Assembly (NCBI GenBank): GCA_018372555.1
Contig: JAHAIU010000210.1
Location: 1-5,235, forward strand
Source: Clostridium sp.
GTDB lineage: Bacteria > Bacillota > Clostridia > Clostridiales > Clostridiaceae
Direction of reading: 5' to 3'
Length of the DNA: 5,235 nucleotides
Part shown: one piece after another, positions 1 through 5,235 of the stretch
How positions within the stretch are numbered: the stretch's first letter is position 1
Layout: the number at the start of each line of letters is the position of its first letter
Notes under the pieces: generated by a model
Told to the model about the DNA's origin: nothing
Database searches by the model: none
Seen by the model: the letters and a program-made list of their open reading frames with translations, nothing else
Translations under genes and position numbers: made by a program

Positions 1-723
1 AACTATAGATAAAAGCTTTTTAATGTCTTCTACCTTAGTATCTCCTGTTTCCTTGTCCACAATGGATGTATAAACATGAGGCACTACTTTCTTTACGCCT
101 TCTTCTAAAGCAATTTTCACTATTTCTTCAAAATTAGATAAATCTATTCCTCCAGTTGGTTCCATAATAAAATCTAGTTCTGCACAAGCTTTACATACTT
201 CTCTATATTCATCCTTTGTTTTTAAGCCTCCCATTGGGAAAAACTTAACTGAGCTACATCCCATATCCTTAAGCATTTGGATAGCTGTTCTAACTGGTAT
301 TATTCCATCTTCTGCCTTAGAACTTAAAGGACCTGTAGATACTTTTACAAACCCAACTTTACCACTTGGTGATATTAATCCATTAACTAAGGTTTCACTT
401 TGTCCAAGTAGCCCTCTAGTATATCCAATTCCAGTGAACACTTGATTTACATGTTGTGGTTGAACTTCTTTTGATATTTCAGCAACCATCTTCCATTGAT
501 TAGGATTTCCTGCTCCTAGTCCTACTGAAATAGAATTATTTATTTCTTTACTATAAATTTTCATATCTTCTACTGCTTCTTCTACAGTATTATAATTTTT
601 TGATAAAAGTCCTGCTAAAACATGACCTTCAGCTGCTTTATAAACTTCTCTAGCATTTTCTATAGAGTTTACTAAAACATTTAAACATATTTTGTCCTTA
701 TAAAAATTTGCTTTTAAACTCAT
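1..723 (-). CDS. dgaF: DgaF-type KDPG aldolase (KDGP aldolase family), 3' end cut by window edge
   Basis: Predicted cytoplasmic class I aldolase splitting 2-keto-3-deoxy-6-phosphogluconate into pyruvate and glyceraldehyde 3-phosphate, the last step of the D-glucosaminate route known in Salmonella. The frame reads 241 codons from ATG at 723 to base 1 without a stop; the family is about 245-250 residues, so only a few C-terminal residues are missing. Visible marks are GLGAGNPNQW (68-77), QHVNQVFTGIGYTRG (90-104), VKFFPMGG (159-166), whose K160 is the expected Schiff-base lysine, and EPTGGID (188-194), the phosphate-binding turn. The start is supported by AGGGGAT at 736-730, seven bases before the ATG and overlapping the stop of dgaE; an upstream ATG at 731 reaches a stop after three codons. 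Last visible gene of the operon, 11 bp after dgaE. Family assignment is firm; activity on exactly this substrate is inferred from family and neighbour. Confidence 0.9.
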   Translation of the reverse strand, partial: MSLKANFYKDKICLNVLVNSIENAREVYKAAEGHVLAGLLSKNYNTVEEAVEDMKIYSKEINNSISVGLGAGNPNQWKMVAEISKEVQPQHVNQVFTGIGYTRGLLGQSETLVNGLISPSGKVGFVKVSTGPLSSKAEDGIIPVRTAIQMLKDMGCSSVKFFPMGGLKTKDEYREVCKACAELDFIMEPTGGIDLSNFEEIVKIALEEGVKKVVPHVYTSIVDKETGDTKVEDIKKLLSIV

Positions 724-734
724 AACAACATCCC

Positions 735-1844
735 CTAAACCTTTAGTATATCTTTTATTTTTGTTAATATAATATTTAACTCATCATCACTAACGTCTCT
801 AATATCTATTTCTATTTTCCCTAAACTTGCTTTATAATCTCTTGTGTATATTTTTATTTCTCCACTTTTAAGTCTTTTTGTAATATCAACTACTGAAATT
901 TTAGTGATATTTTCATCAAAAGAAATTTCACTTCTTATTATAGCTCTTCCAGCTTCATCTCTTTTATTTATAGCTTGTACTCCATTTATCTTATTTAATT
1001 CTTGATTAAAGTTATTTAACCTTCCTTCTTGTTCCATAATAGAGAGTTTATTTTTATTTATATATATTTCAATTGCTTTAGTTAGTCCAAGTATATTTTC
1101 TTTTCCAATTTTCATTACTCTTCCTATACCATTACCTTGAAATTTTAAATTATTTATAAACTCTCTTTTTCCTATTACTATTCCTGATGTTGGTCCTTCT
1201 AAAGCTTTAGTTCCACTATAAATAACTGCATCAGCACCTAAGTCATAATACTTTATTAAATCTTCTTCTGCTGCTGCATCTACTATTACTGGAAGGTTAT
1301 ATTTTTCTCCTATTTCAATATAATCCTCTATATCTAAAATTCCCTTTTGAACACAATGATGTGATTTGATATATATTAAAGCTGCAGTGTTATCGTTAAT
1401 TAATGCTTCTACATCTACAACTTCACATTTATTACTATAGCCAGCCTCTTTTATCTTTCCACCACCCATACTTATTGGGATATCTATAGCTGTTCCGTAA
1501 TTAATAATATGTCCTTTGGGAATAATAACTTCTCTTTTCTTATTATCTTCATTATATAAATTCATAATTAAACTATAATCTTCTTTAGAAATAGTAGTAG
1601 CTATACATTGAGCTATACCACTTGATGCACTTGATACTATATAAGAAGCTTCAACATTTAATATCCTACTTACATATTCTCCAGTCTTATCTAGAAGATC
1701 TTTTACTTCATAAAAATTACTTGCTCCTTCTTTCATATAAGATAGCACATCATAATTTACCCTTGAGCCTCCTAATATAGTCATCTTACCTGAAGCATTT
1801 ATAACCTTCTTCACATTAAATTTTTCATAAATGTTATCACTCAT
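735..1844 (-). CDS. dgaE: DgaE family PLP-dependent ammonia lyase (SelA-related)
   Basis: Complete 369-residue fold-type I PLP enzyme of the selenocysteine-synthase-related group. The characterised relative, Salmonella DgaE, eliminates ammonia from D-glucosaminate 6-phosphate to give 2-keto-3-deoxy-6-phosphogluconate, the substrate of the next gene's aldolase. Visible marks: N-terminal NASGKMTILGGSRV (16-29), a PLP-phosphate-type SSASSGI loop (71-77), VDAAAEED (188-195) with the cofactor-ring aspartate D189, and SGTKALEGPTSG (210-221) with the predicted Schiff-base lysine K213. Not SelA itself: it is about 100 residues shorter than typical SelA and sits among sugar catabolism genes. Start: AAGGAG at 1855-1850, five bases before ATG 1844. 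This site lies in the last codons of the amidohydrolase, whose stop is 2 bp upstream, so translation is probably coupled. Stop TAG at 737-735. Family is secure; precise substrate is inferred. Confidence 0.92.
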   Translation of the reverse strand: MSDNIYEKFNVKKVINASGKMTILGGSRVNYDVLSYMKEGASNFYEVKDLLDKTGEYVSRILNVEASYIVSSASSGIAQCIATTISKEDYSLIMNLYNEDNKKREVIIPKGHIINYGTAIDIPISMGGGKIKEAGYSNKCEVVDVEALINDNTAALIYIKSHHCVQKGILDIEDYIEIGEKYNLPVIVDAAAEEDLIKYYDLGADAVIYSGTKALEGPTSGIVIGKREFINNLKFQGNGIGRVMKIGKENILGLTKAIEIYINKNKLSIMEQEGRLNNFNQELNKINGVQAINKRDEAGRAIIRSEISFDENITKISVVDITKRLKSGEIKIYTRDYKASLGKIEIDIRDVSDDELNIILTKIKDILKV

Positions 1845-1846
1845 AC

Positions 1847-2956
1847 TTACTCCTTATCTATTTCAATATACTCTCCCTTTAATATTACAGCTAAAGGTTT
1901 AAAATATTCTAAGGCAATTCTCTTATTTCCATTAGAATCTACAAGTTCCTTTTCTCCTTTAACTATATCAAAGATAGTTATATCTGAAACAAATCCTTCT
2001 TTTAATTCTCCAAAGCCTTTAAGTCCTAATATTTCAGCTGGATTTTTAGTAACCATTTCTACAACTTCTTCCTTTTCATAACCTATGATTAAAGCTTTTG
2101 TCATAGTAGTTGCTAAATCAAATACTGGGCCATGCAACCTATTTCTTTGATAAATATCCGTACTAATACTATAACACTTAATTCCATTAGTCCTTGCAGT
2201 TTCAGCTACATTAAAATTGAAGCTATCTTTTCCATGAGCTATATCAAAATACACACCTTTTTCATAAGCCTTAATTGCTTCTTCTTTTATAGAATTTTCA
2301 TCCTTTAGTATTCCATTTGCTTTACCATTAAAAATATGACTAACTATATTACCTTCTTTTAATTCATCAAATATCTCCTTTAAAGTTGGAGGCTCTGATC
2401 CTATATGAACCATTAATGGTAGTCCAGTTTCTTCACTTGCCTTCTTTGCTATTTTTAAAGGAGTAAGTCCATTATTACCGATAACAGTTTTACTAATCCT
2501 AGCTTTTACTCCAACTATAAACTCTTTATACTTTTCTACTGCATTCATTAATAAATCTACTTTTAAATTATCTAAATTTGATAATTCGTCCTGACTTTTA
2601 ATCCCCTGCCTTGCAATATTTATAAAGGCAAAAACCCTAGTTTTAACACCCTTACTTTGATTATAAAACTCTTCTATAGTATCTGCTCCTGCTGTTCCAG
2701 CATCAACAACTACAGTAACACCTTTTTTATATCCAATTTCGTCAGCATCATCAGAATATAGCTTAAATTTATTAAAGCAATGTGTATGCATATCTATCCA
2801 TCCAGATGAAATATATTTTTCTCCTTTCAAATCAACGACTTTTTTCCTTTCTAAGTCTTCTATATTTTCACTTACTCTTAAAATTTTATCCTCTTCTATT
2901 TCTACATCTATTAGATTTCCATCTATTAATCTTCCATTTTTTATTACTACCTTCAT
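1847..2956 (-). CDS. amidohydrolase/deacetylase family metallohydrolase (EF_0837/AHA_3915 type)
   Basis: Complete 369-residue amidohydrolase-superfamily enzyme, often mislabelled dihydroorotase. It shows the full binuclear metal set: DMHTH (55-59; H57, H59), the lysine in VGVKAR (K151, likely carboxylated bridging ligand), MVHIG (H184), VSHIFNG (H207) and STDIY (D267). Small beta-sandwich segments flank the barrel (about 1-50 and 320-369). Family members are known to sit beside SelA-related and KDPG-aldolase-type genes, as here; some distant relatives hydrolyse N-acetyl or O-acetyl groups of small hydroxy acids such as acetyl-mandelate. From context I infer removal of an N-acyl group from an amino-sugar acid or its phosphate, giving the substrate of DgaE. 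No signal peptide, so cytoplasmic. Start: AAGAGG at 2970-2965, eight bases before ATG 2956, inside the last codons of the upstream gene, whose stop is 2 bp away. Superfamily certain, substrate unknown. Confidence 0.9.
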   Translation of the reverse strand: MKVVIKNGRLIDGNLIDVEIEEDKILRVSENIEDLERKKVVDLKGEKYISSGWIDMHTHCFNKFKLYSDDADEIGYKKGVTVVVDAGTAGADTIEEFYNQSKGVKTRVFAFINIARQGIKSQDELSNLDNLKVDLLMNAVEKYKEFIVGVKARISKTVIGNNGLTPLKIAKKASEETGLPLMVHIGSEPPTLKEIFDELKEGNIVSHIFNGKANGILKDENSIKEEAIKAYEKGVYFDIAHGKDSFNFNVAETARTNGIKCYSISTDIYQRNRLHGPVFDLATTMTKALIIGYEKEEVVEMVTKNPAEILGLKGFGELKEGFVSDITIFDIVKGEKELVDSNGNKRIALEYFKPLAVILKGEYIEIDKE

Positions 2957-2958
2957 AA

Positions 2959-4056
2959 TTATTTCCTCTTATATTCCACTATTTTAAACTTGCTCCAAGG
3001 ATTAATAAAATCTAATAATACTAATTCCTCTTCCCTTATTCTTCCGACTTTATTCTTCCTTTTATCTTCTGAATCCCCTAGAGCTATTTGAAGCTCTCCT
3101 TTGTACTTTCCAAAGTTATTATTTCCAATTAATATATCACCTTTTTCAAAGCTTATATCATTATTATGAATCTCCACATTATCTTTACTATACTTTGTCC
3201 TCACCTCAGTACTTCTTACAACTTCATGTGTAATGTCTCCTCTTCTATGATGTTGTTCATTTAAAATAATTTTCCTCTCAACATCAGTTGTTTCTTCTAA
3301 TATTTCAACAGATAATTCTATTTGGTATCTATTTACCTTAGATAATGCTTCTAGTTCTTCCTCAGAAGCATATGCATTTCCAATAATCACATCATCAATT
3401 AATTCTGTTGCAAATAAATGCTTAGCTTGTACATCTATAGGTAGATTTCTATGCTCTTCTAATGTACATAATCCATCATTTATATCCCAAGGCCCAATCT
3501 TTCCTTCCTTAGAAGTTATAAACGCAGCTGTTCTTAAGCCATATTTTTTAAACCTTTCTGAGCACTTAACGAAAAAATCATAAGGAAGCCCTGTCCCCTT
3601 TTGAGGATAAAAATTATGACATCCATATATAAAAGGTTTATTAGGTTTATAGGTGATAATATTATCTATATAAGCTACATCATTACTCATATTTATTTCT
3701 ATTTTCAAGTTATAAGGATTAAATGATACCTTTGCTTCCTTAGAGCCATCAAAACCTACATCTAATCTAATACCAAATGCACCTAAATCATTAAAAAAGC
3801 TTAAATCATCATAAGATATAGAATATTTCTCAAAAATATTAGGTGCTATATCTAAAATAACTTCAAATCCTCTCTTATTTGCATAACTAATAATTTCCTT
3901 AAATGTTCTTTTCACCTCTTCAATTAATTCATTAGCTGAAAGTAAACACATAAATATTCTCTTAAAACCATATTTTTTTGCTAAATCAATATACTTCTTA
4001 TCCTCTTCCATAATAGAATGTTCTGGATATATTGATATTCCTAATCTTCTTTCCAT
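2959..4056 (-). CDS. MupG/DUF871 family TIM-barrel protein (putative 6-phospho-glycosidase)
   Basis: Complete 365-residue, two-domain protein of the DUF871 family, whose characterised member is Staphylococcus aureus MupG, a cytoplasmic 6-phospho-N-acetylmuramidase cleaving MurNAc-6P-GlcNAc taken up by a PTS. Residues 1 to about 235 form the TIM barrel: GISIYPE (6-12), FMCLLSANE (35-43), LDIAPNIF (68-75), FGIRLDVGFD (94-103), GCHNFYPQKGTGL (145-157), CTLEEHR (197-203), DDVIIGNAYAS (221-231). Residues about 245-360 form the cyclophilin-like C-terminal domain with HHRRGDITHEVVRST (269-283), KGDILIGNN (305-313) and YKGELQIAL (318-326). Start: GGAGG at 4067-4063, six bases before ATG 4056; this site lies in the tail of the truncated permease frame ending 1 bp upstream. 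DUF871 proteins often neighbour lactose/cellobiose PTS permeases, agreeing with that remnant. No MurQ etherase is nearby, so a muropeptide substrate is not assured. Family firm, reaction inferred. Confidence 0.88.
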   Translation of the reverse strand: MERRLGISIYPEHSIMEEDKKYIDLAKKYGFKRIFMCLLSANELIEEVKRTFKEIISYANKRGFEVILDIAPNIFEKYSISYDDLSFFNDLGAFGIRLDVGFDGSKEAKVSFNPYNLKIEINMSNDVAYIDNIITYKPNKPFIYGCHNFYPQKGTGLPYDFFVKCSERFKKYGLRTAAFITSKEGKIGPWDINDGLCTLEEHRNLPIDVQAKHLFATELIDDVIIGNAYASEEELEALSKVNRYQIELSVEILEETTDVERKIILNEQHHRRGDITHEVVRSTEVRTKYSKDNVEIHNNDISFEKGDILIGNNNFGKYKGELQIALGDSEDKRKNKVGRIREEELVLLDFINPWSKFKIVEYKRK

Positions 4057-4057
4057 C

Positions 4058-4189
4058 TTAATCCTCCAATACCGTCTTTAATAAACTAGCCACTATCCCC
4101 TGCCTTATGGCGCTCATATGTCTTTGATTACTCATTTTAAAAGCAACCGGCATTAACTTGACCTCGATCCAACTCATGAATTTTTCCAT
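4058..4189 (-). pseudogene. truncated PTS EIIC, lactose/cellobiose family (N-terminal stub, internal deletion)
   Basis: An open frame of 43 codons from ATG 4189 to TAA 4060-4058. Its start, MEKFMSWIEVKLMPVAFKM, followed by SNQRHMSAIRQGIVASL, matches the conserved cytoplasmic N-terminus of lactose/cellobiose/chitobiose PTS permeases (pattern: EKxxMPxAxKI, then QRHLxAIRDGI). Intact members continue with membrane helices for about 400 more residues; here only LKTVLED and the stop follow, 1 bp before the next gene. The tail still carries that gene's GGAGG site, so the likely history is a large deletion joining codons 1 to about 36 to the last few codons; the junction would lie near 4079-4090. The frame has no transmembrane segment and cannot transport. 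AGAGG at 4196-4192 lies only two bases before the first ATG, which is poorly spaced. Codons are more GC-rich than in flanking genes. Alternatives: an assembly collapse, or a retained leader peptide coupling translation to the next gene. Confidence 0.72.
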
Positions 4190-4239
4190 TTCCTCTTACA
4201 CCCCATTTATTAATTTAAGAAATTCCTTTTTACAACCCA

Positions 4240-4267
4240 ATTATAACATTATAATATTTTATTGCAA
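4240..4267 (-). promoter_or_regulatory. predicted sigma-A promoter of the catabolic operon
   Basis: On the minus strand TTGCAA (4267-4262, four of six matches to TTGACA) is followed after 16 bp by a perfect TATAAT (4245-4240). Transcription would begin near 4233, giving a leader of roughly 44 bases before the first ATG of the operon. The stretch upstream (4282-4320) is almost pure A/T and could act as an UP-type element. A second TATAAT at 4253-4248 is too close to the -35 to serve with it. No CcpA cre-like site was seen in this region. Confidence 0.75.
4246..4257. promoter_or_regulatory. operator-like palindrome O2 (between -35 and -10)
   Basis: ACATTATAATAT on the plus strand differs by one base from the core ACATTATAATGT of the perfect palindrome 22 bp away. 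It occupies the spacer between the -35 and -10 boxes, so a bound repressor would block RNA polymerase directly. Some similarity is expected by chance in such AT-rich DNA, but the shared 11-base word AACATTATAAT and the placement support a real site. Confidence 0.55.
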
Positions 4268-4281
4268 ACATTATAATGTTT
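4266..4281. promoter_or_regulatory. operator-like palindrome O1 (upstream, perfect)
   Basis: A perfect 16-bp palindrome, AAACATTATAATGTTT, overlapping the upstream edge of the -35 box by two bases. Its size and two-fold symmetry suit a GntR/HutC dimer, and such a regulator is encoded immediately upstream. A related copy lies 22 bp further downstream, about two helical turns, so both would face the same side of the DNA. Assignment to this regulator is inferred from proximity. Confidence 0.62.
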
Positions 4282-4322
4282 ATTTTTATAATTATTTAAA
4301 TTTTTTACTAATAAAAAGATGC

Positions 4323-4365
4323 AAAATAAAAATAGGCCGTCTCAAAGACAGCCCATTTTTATTTT
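4323..4365 (-). terminator. rho-independent terminator after the GntR regulator gene
   Basis: Arms 4323-4342 and 4346-4365 form a 20-bp stem with a three-base loop. Two positions are A/C mismatches in plus-strand RNA but G-U pairs in minus-strand RNA, so the hairpin is complete only for leftward transcription, the direction of the regulator gene that ends 14 bp earlier. The GC core is GGGCTGTCT paired with AGACGGCCT, and the 3' arm is itself rich in U (ATTTTTATTTT), with another T run at 4319-4315. It separates the regulator transcript from the operon promoter. Confidence 0.85.
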
Positions 4366-4378
4366 CATTGCACCTTTT

Positions 4379-5080
4379 TTAAACCTTATAATTTATAACA
4401 TATTTATGAATTCTAGTATTATATTGAGCTAATGACACTTCTATAACCTTATTATCAGCATCATAAGTCAATCTTCTTCTTCCTAAAGTTGGTCCTTCTT
4501 CTAGTTCTAACTCATTTAAAATATCAATACTAGGATAGTCTATATAAAACTCATCATGAAAATTATTTATATTAAATCCACTTCTATATAACTGCATATA
4601 TATAGAGAAATTATTTTCATCTTCTATTTTATCTAAAGATAGTCCTTCTGGTAAGAAATGAGTAAAATAAATATATGGCCTACCATCTAAATAATATACT
4701 CTTCTTATTTTATAGCATTTATCACCAAAATAATTAAAAAGTTCATCTTGTGGAAGTAAATCAATTTTACTAAAAGTTGTTTTTTCTTTTCTTAAGCTAT
4801 AGCCTTCTTGATTTAAAATATTAGAGAAGGAATCTCCCTTAGATAGCTTATTAAAAATGCTATTACTAATAACTGTAGTTCCTTTTCCACTTCTTTTAAT
4901 TACATATCCTTCACCTTCTAGTAATTCAATAGCTTTTCTTACAGTTATCTTACTTACTCCAAATTCCTTTTCTAGTTCAATTTCTGTGGGAATAAAGTCT
5001 CCAATTTTATAGGTTCCATTTATAATTTTTTCCTTTATTACTTCCATTACAGTTATATACAATGTACTACTCTTGCTCAT
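4379..5080 (-). CDS. GntR family transcriptional regulator, HutC/UTRA type
   Basis: Complete 233-residue regulator of the size usual for the HutC subfamily. Residues about 5-75 form the GntR winged helix: PTEIELEKEFGVSKITVRKA (31-50) covers the recognition region, followed by IELLEGEGYV (51-60) and the wing turn RSGKGT (63-68). Residues about 90-230 are the UTRA effector domain: YKIRRVYYLDGRPYIY (123-138) and RRRLTYDADNKVIEVSLAQY (201-220). UTRA regulators sense small molecules, often sugar phosphates, and usually act as repressors released by ligand. Its likely targets are the paired palindromes in the operon promoter just downstream; the ligand may be a phosphorylated amino sugar or sugar acid of this pathway (inference). 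Start: GGAGGTGAT at 5092-5084, GGAGG seven bases from ATG 5080, an almost ideal ribosome site. No promoter is visible in the 15-bp gap upstream, so it may be co-transcribed with the preceding gene. Confidence 0.93.
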   Translation of the reverse strand: MSKSSTLYITVMEVIKEKIINGTYKIGDFIPTEIELEKEFGVSKITVRKAIELLEGEGYVIKRSGKGTTVISNSIFNKLSKGDSFSNILNQEGYSLRKEKTTFSKIDLLPQDELFNYFGDKCYKIRRVYYLDGRPYIYFTHFLPEGLSLDKIEDENNFSIYMQLYRSGFNINNFHDEFYIDYPSIDILNELELEEGPTLGRRRLTYDADNKVIEVSLAQYNTRIHKYVINYKV

Positions 5081-5095
5081 TACATCACCTCCACT

Positions 5096-5235
5096 TTATA
5101 TAACCTTATAAAGCCTATTTTCTTCTTTGAAGTAAATATCCTCATCTTCTTTACTAATTAAAATCTTACCACTAGAAGCTTCTATTATCTCTTTTTCTAT
5201 TTCTTCTACAATAGAAACTTCTGATATAGTGCTTA
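5096..5235 (-). CDS. 3' end of an unrecognised gene (C-terminal 45 residues visible)
   Basis: One minus-strand frame is open from the window edge to TAA at 5098-5096, while the other two contain early stops. The 45 visible residues begin STISEVSIVEEIEKEIIEAS and end EENRLYKVI; they are rich in Glu, Lys and Ile, consistent with a helix followed by a short beta-rich tail. Codon use matches the neighbouring genes, supporting real coding. I do not recognise the family. The stop lies 15 bp before the regulator start, so the two genes are probably in one transcript, but nothing here ties its product to the sugar operon. Confidence 0.6.
   Translation of the reverse strand, partial: STISEVSIVEEIEKEIIEASSGKILISKEDEDIYFKEENRLYKVI

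Noticed and set aside
735..1844. Selenocysteine synthase (SelA) function for the PLP enzyme
   Set aside because: The resemblance is to the shorter SelA-related DgaE group; neighbours are sugar catabolism genes, and no SelB or tRNA-Sec gene is present.
1847..2956. Dihydroorotase of pyrimidine synthesis
   Set aside because: The metal site is shared by the superfamily, but no pyrimidine genes are nearby and the sequence looks like the EF_0837-type deacetylase group found with DgaE/DgaF.
4058..4100. Frameshift rather than deletion in the permease frame
   Set aside because: The next gene begins 1 bp after the stop, leaving no space in any frame for the missing membrane domains.
4246..4281. CRISPR or tandem-repeat array
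   Set aside because: Only two short copies of an AT-rich palindrome exist, located exactly over promoter elements, so operators explain them better.
4158..4382. 74-codon plus-strand open frame
   Set aside because: It lies opposite the permease stub, promoter and terminator, has no ribosome site, is dominated by Phe/Tyr/Asn/Ile/Leu as expected from AT-rich noncoding DNA, and matches nothing I recognise.

Overview
The window is low-GC DNA with AT-ending codons, strong GGAGG-type ribosome binding sites and tightly packed genes, as expected of a Firmicute and most like Clostridium sensu stricto (an inference from composition and protein style). Every supported gene lies on the minus strand, so transcription runs from high to low coordinates.

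Reading in the direction of transcription: the 3' end of an unrecognised gene (5235-5096) is followed after 15 bp by a complete GntR/HutC-type regulator with a UTRA ligand domain (5080-4379), which ends at a strong hairpin terminator (4365-4323). Next comes an AT-rich control region holding a well-formed promoter (-35 at 4267-4262, -10 at 4245-4240) and two copies of an ACATTATAAT(G/A)T palindrome centred 22 bp apart, the likely operators of the regulator. The operon then starts with a 43-codon open frame (4189-4058) that matches the start of a lactose/cellobiose-family PTS permease (EIIC) but stops before the first membrane helix; I read it as the scar of a large internal deletion. It is followed with 1-11 bp gaps by a MupG/DUF871-family TIM-barrel protein (4056-2959), an amidohydrolase/deacetylase of the EF_0837 type (2956-1847), a DgaE-type PLP-dependent ammonia lyase (1844-735) and a DgaF-type 2-keto-3-deoxy-6-phosphogluconate (KDPG) aldolase (723 to the left edge, last residues cut off).

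Together the enzymes suggest a catabolic route for an amino-sugar acid: a phosphoglycosidase-like protein frees a unit, the amidohydrolase removes an N-acyl group, DgaE converts a 2-amino-2-deoxy-aldonate 6-phosphate to KDPG plus ammonia, and DgaF splits KDPG into pyruvate and glyceraldehyde 3-phosphate. The last two steps are known for Salmonella D-glucosaminate use; the first two and the real substrate are inference. The most notable point is that the transporter that should feed this operon is reduced to a 43-residue stub whose codon use is clearly more GC-rich than its neighbours. No PTS IIA/IIB, MurQ etherase or sugar kinase is visible in the window.
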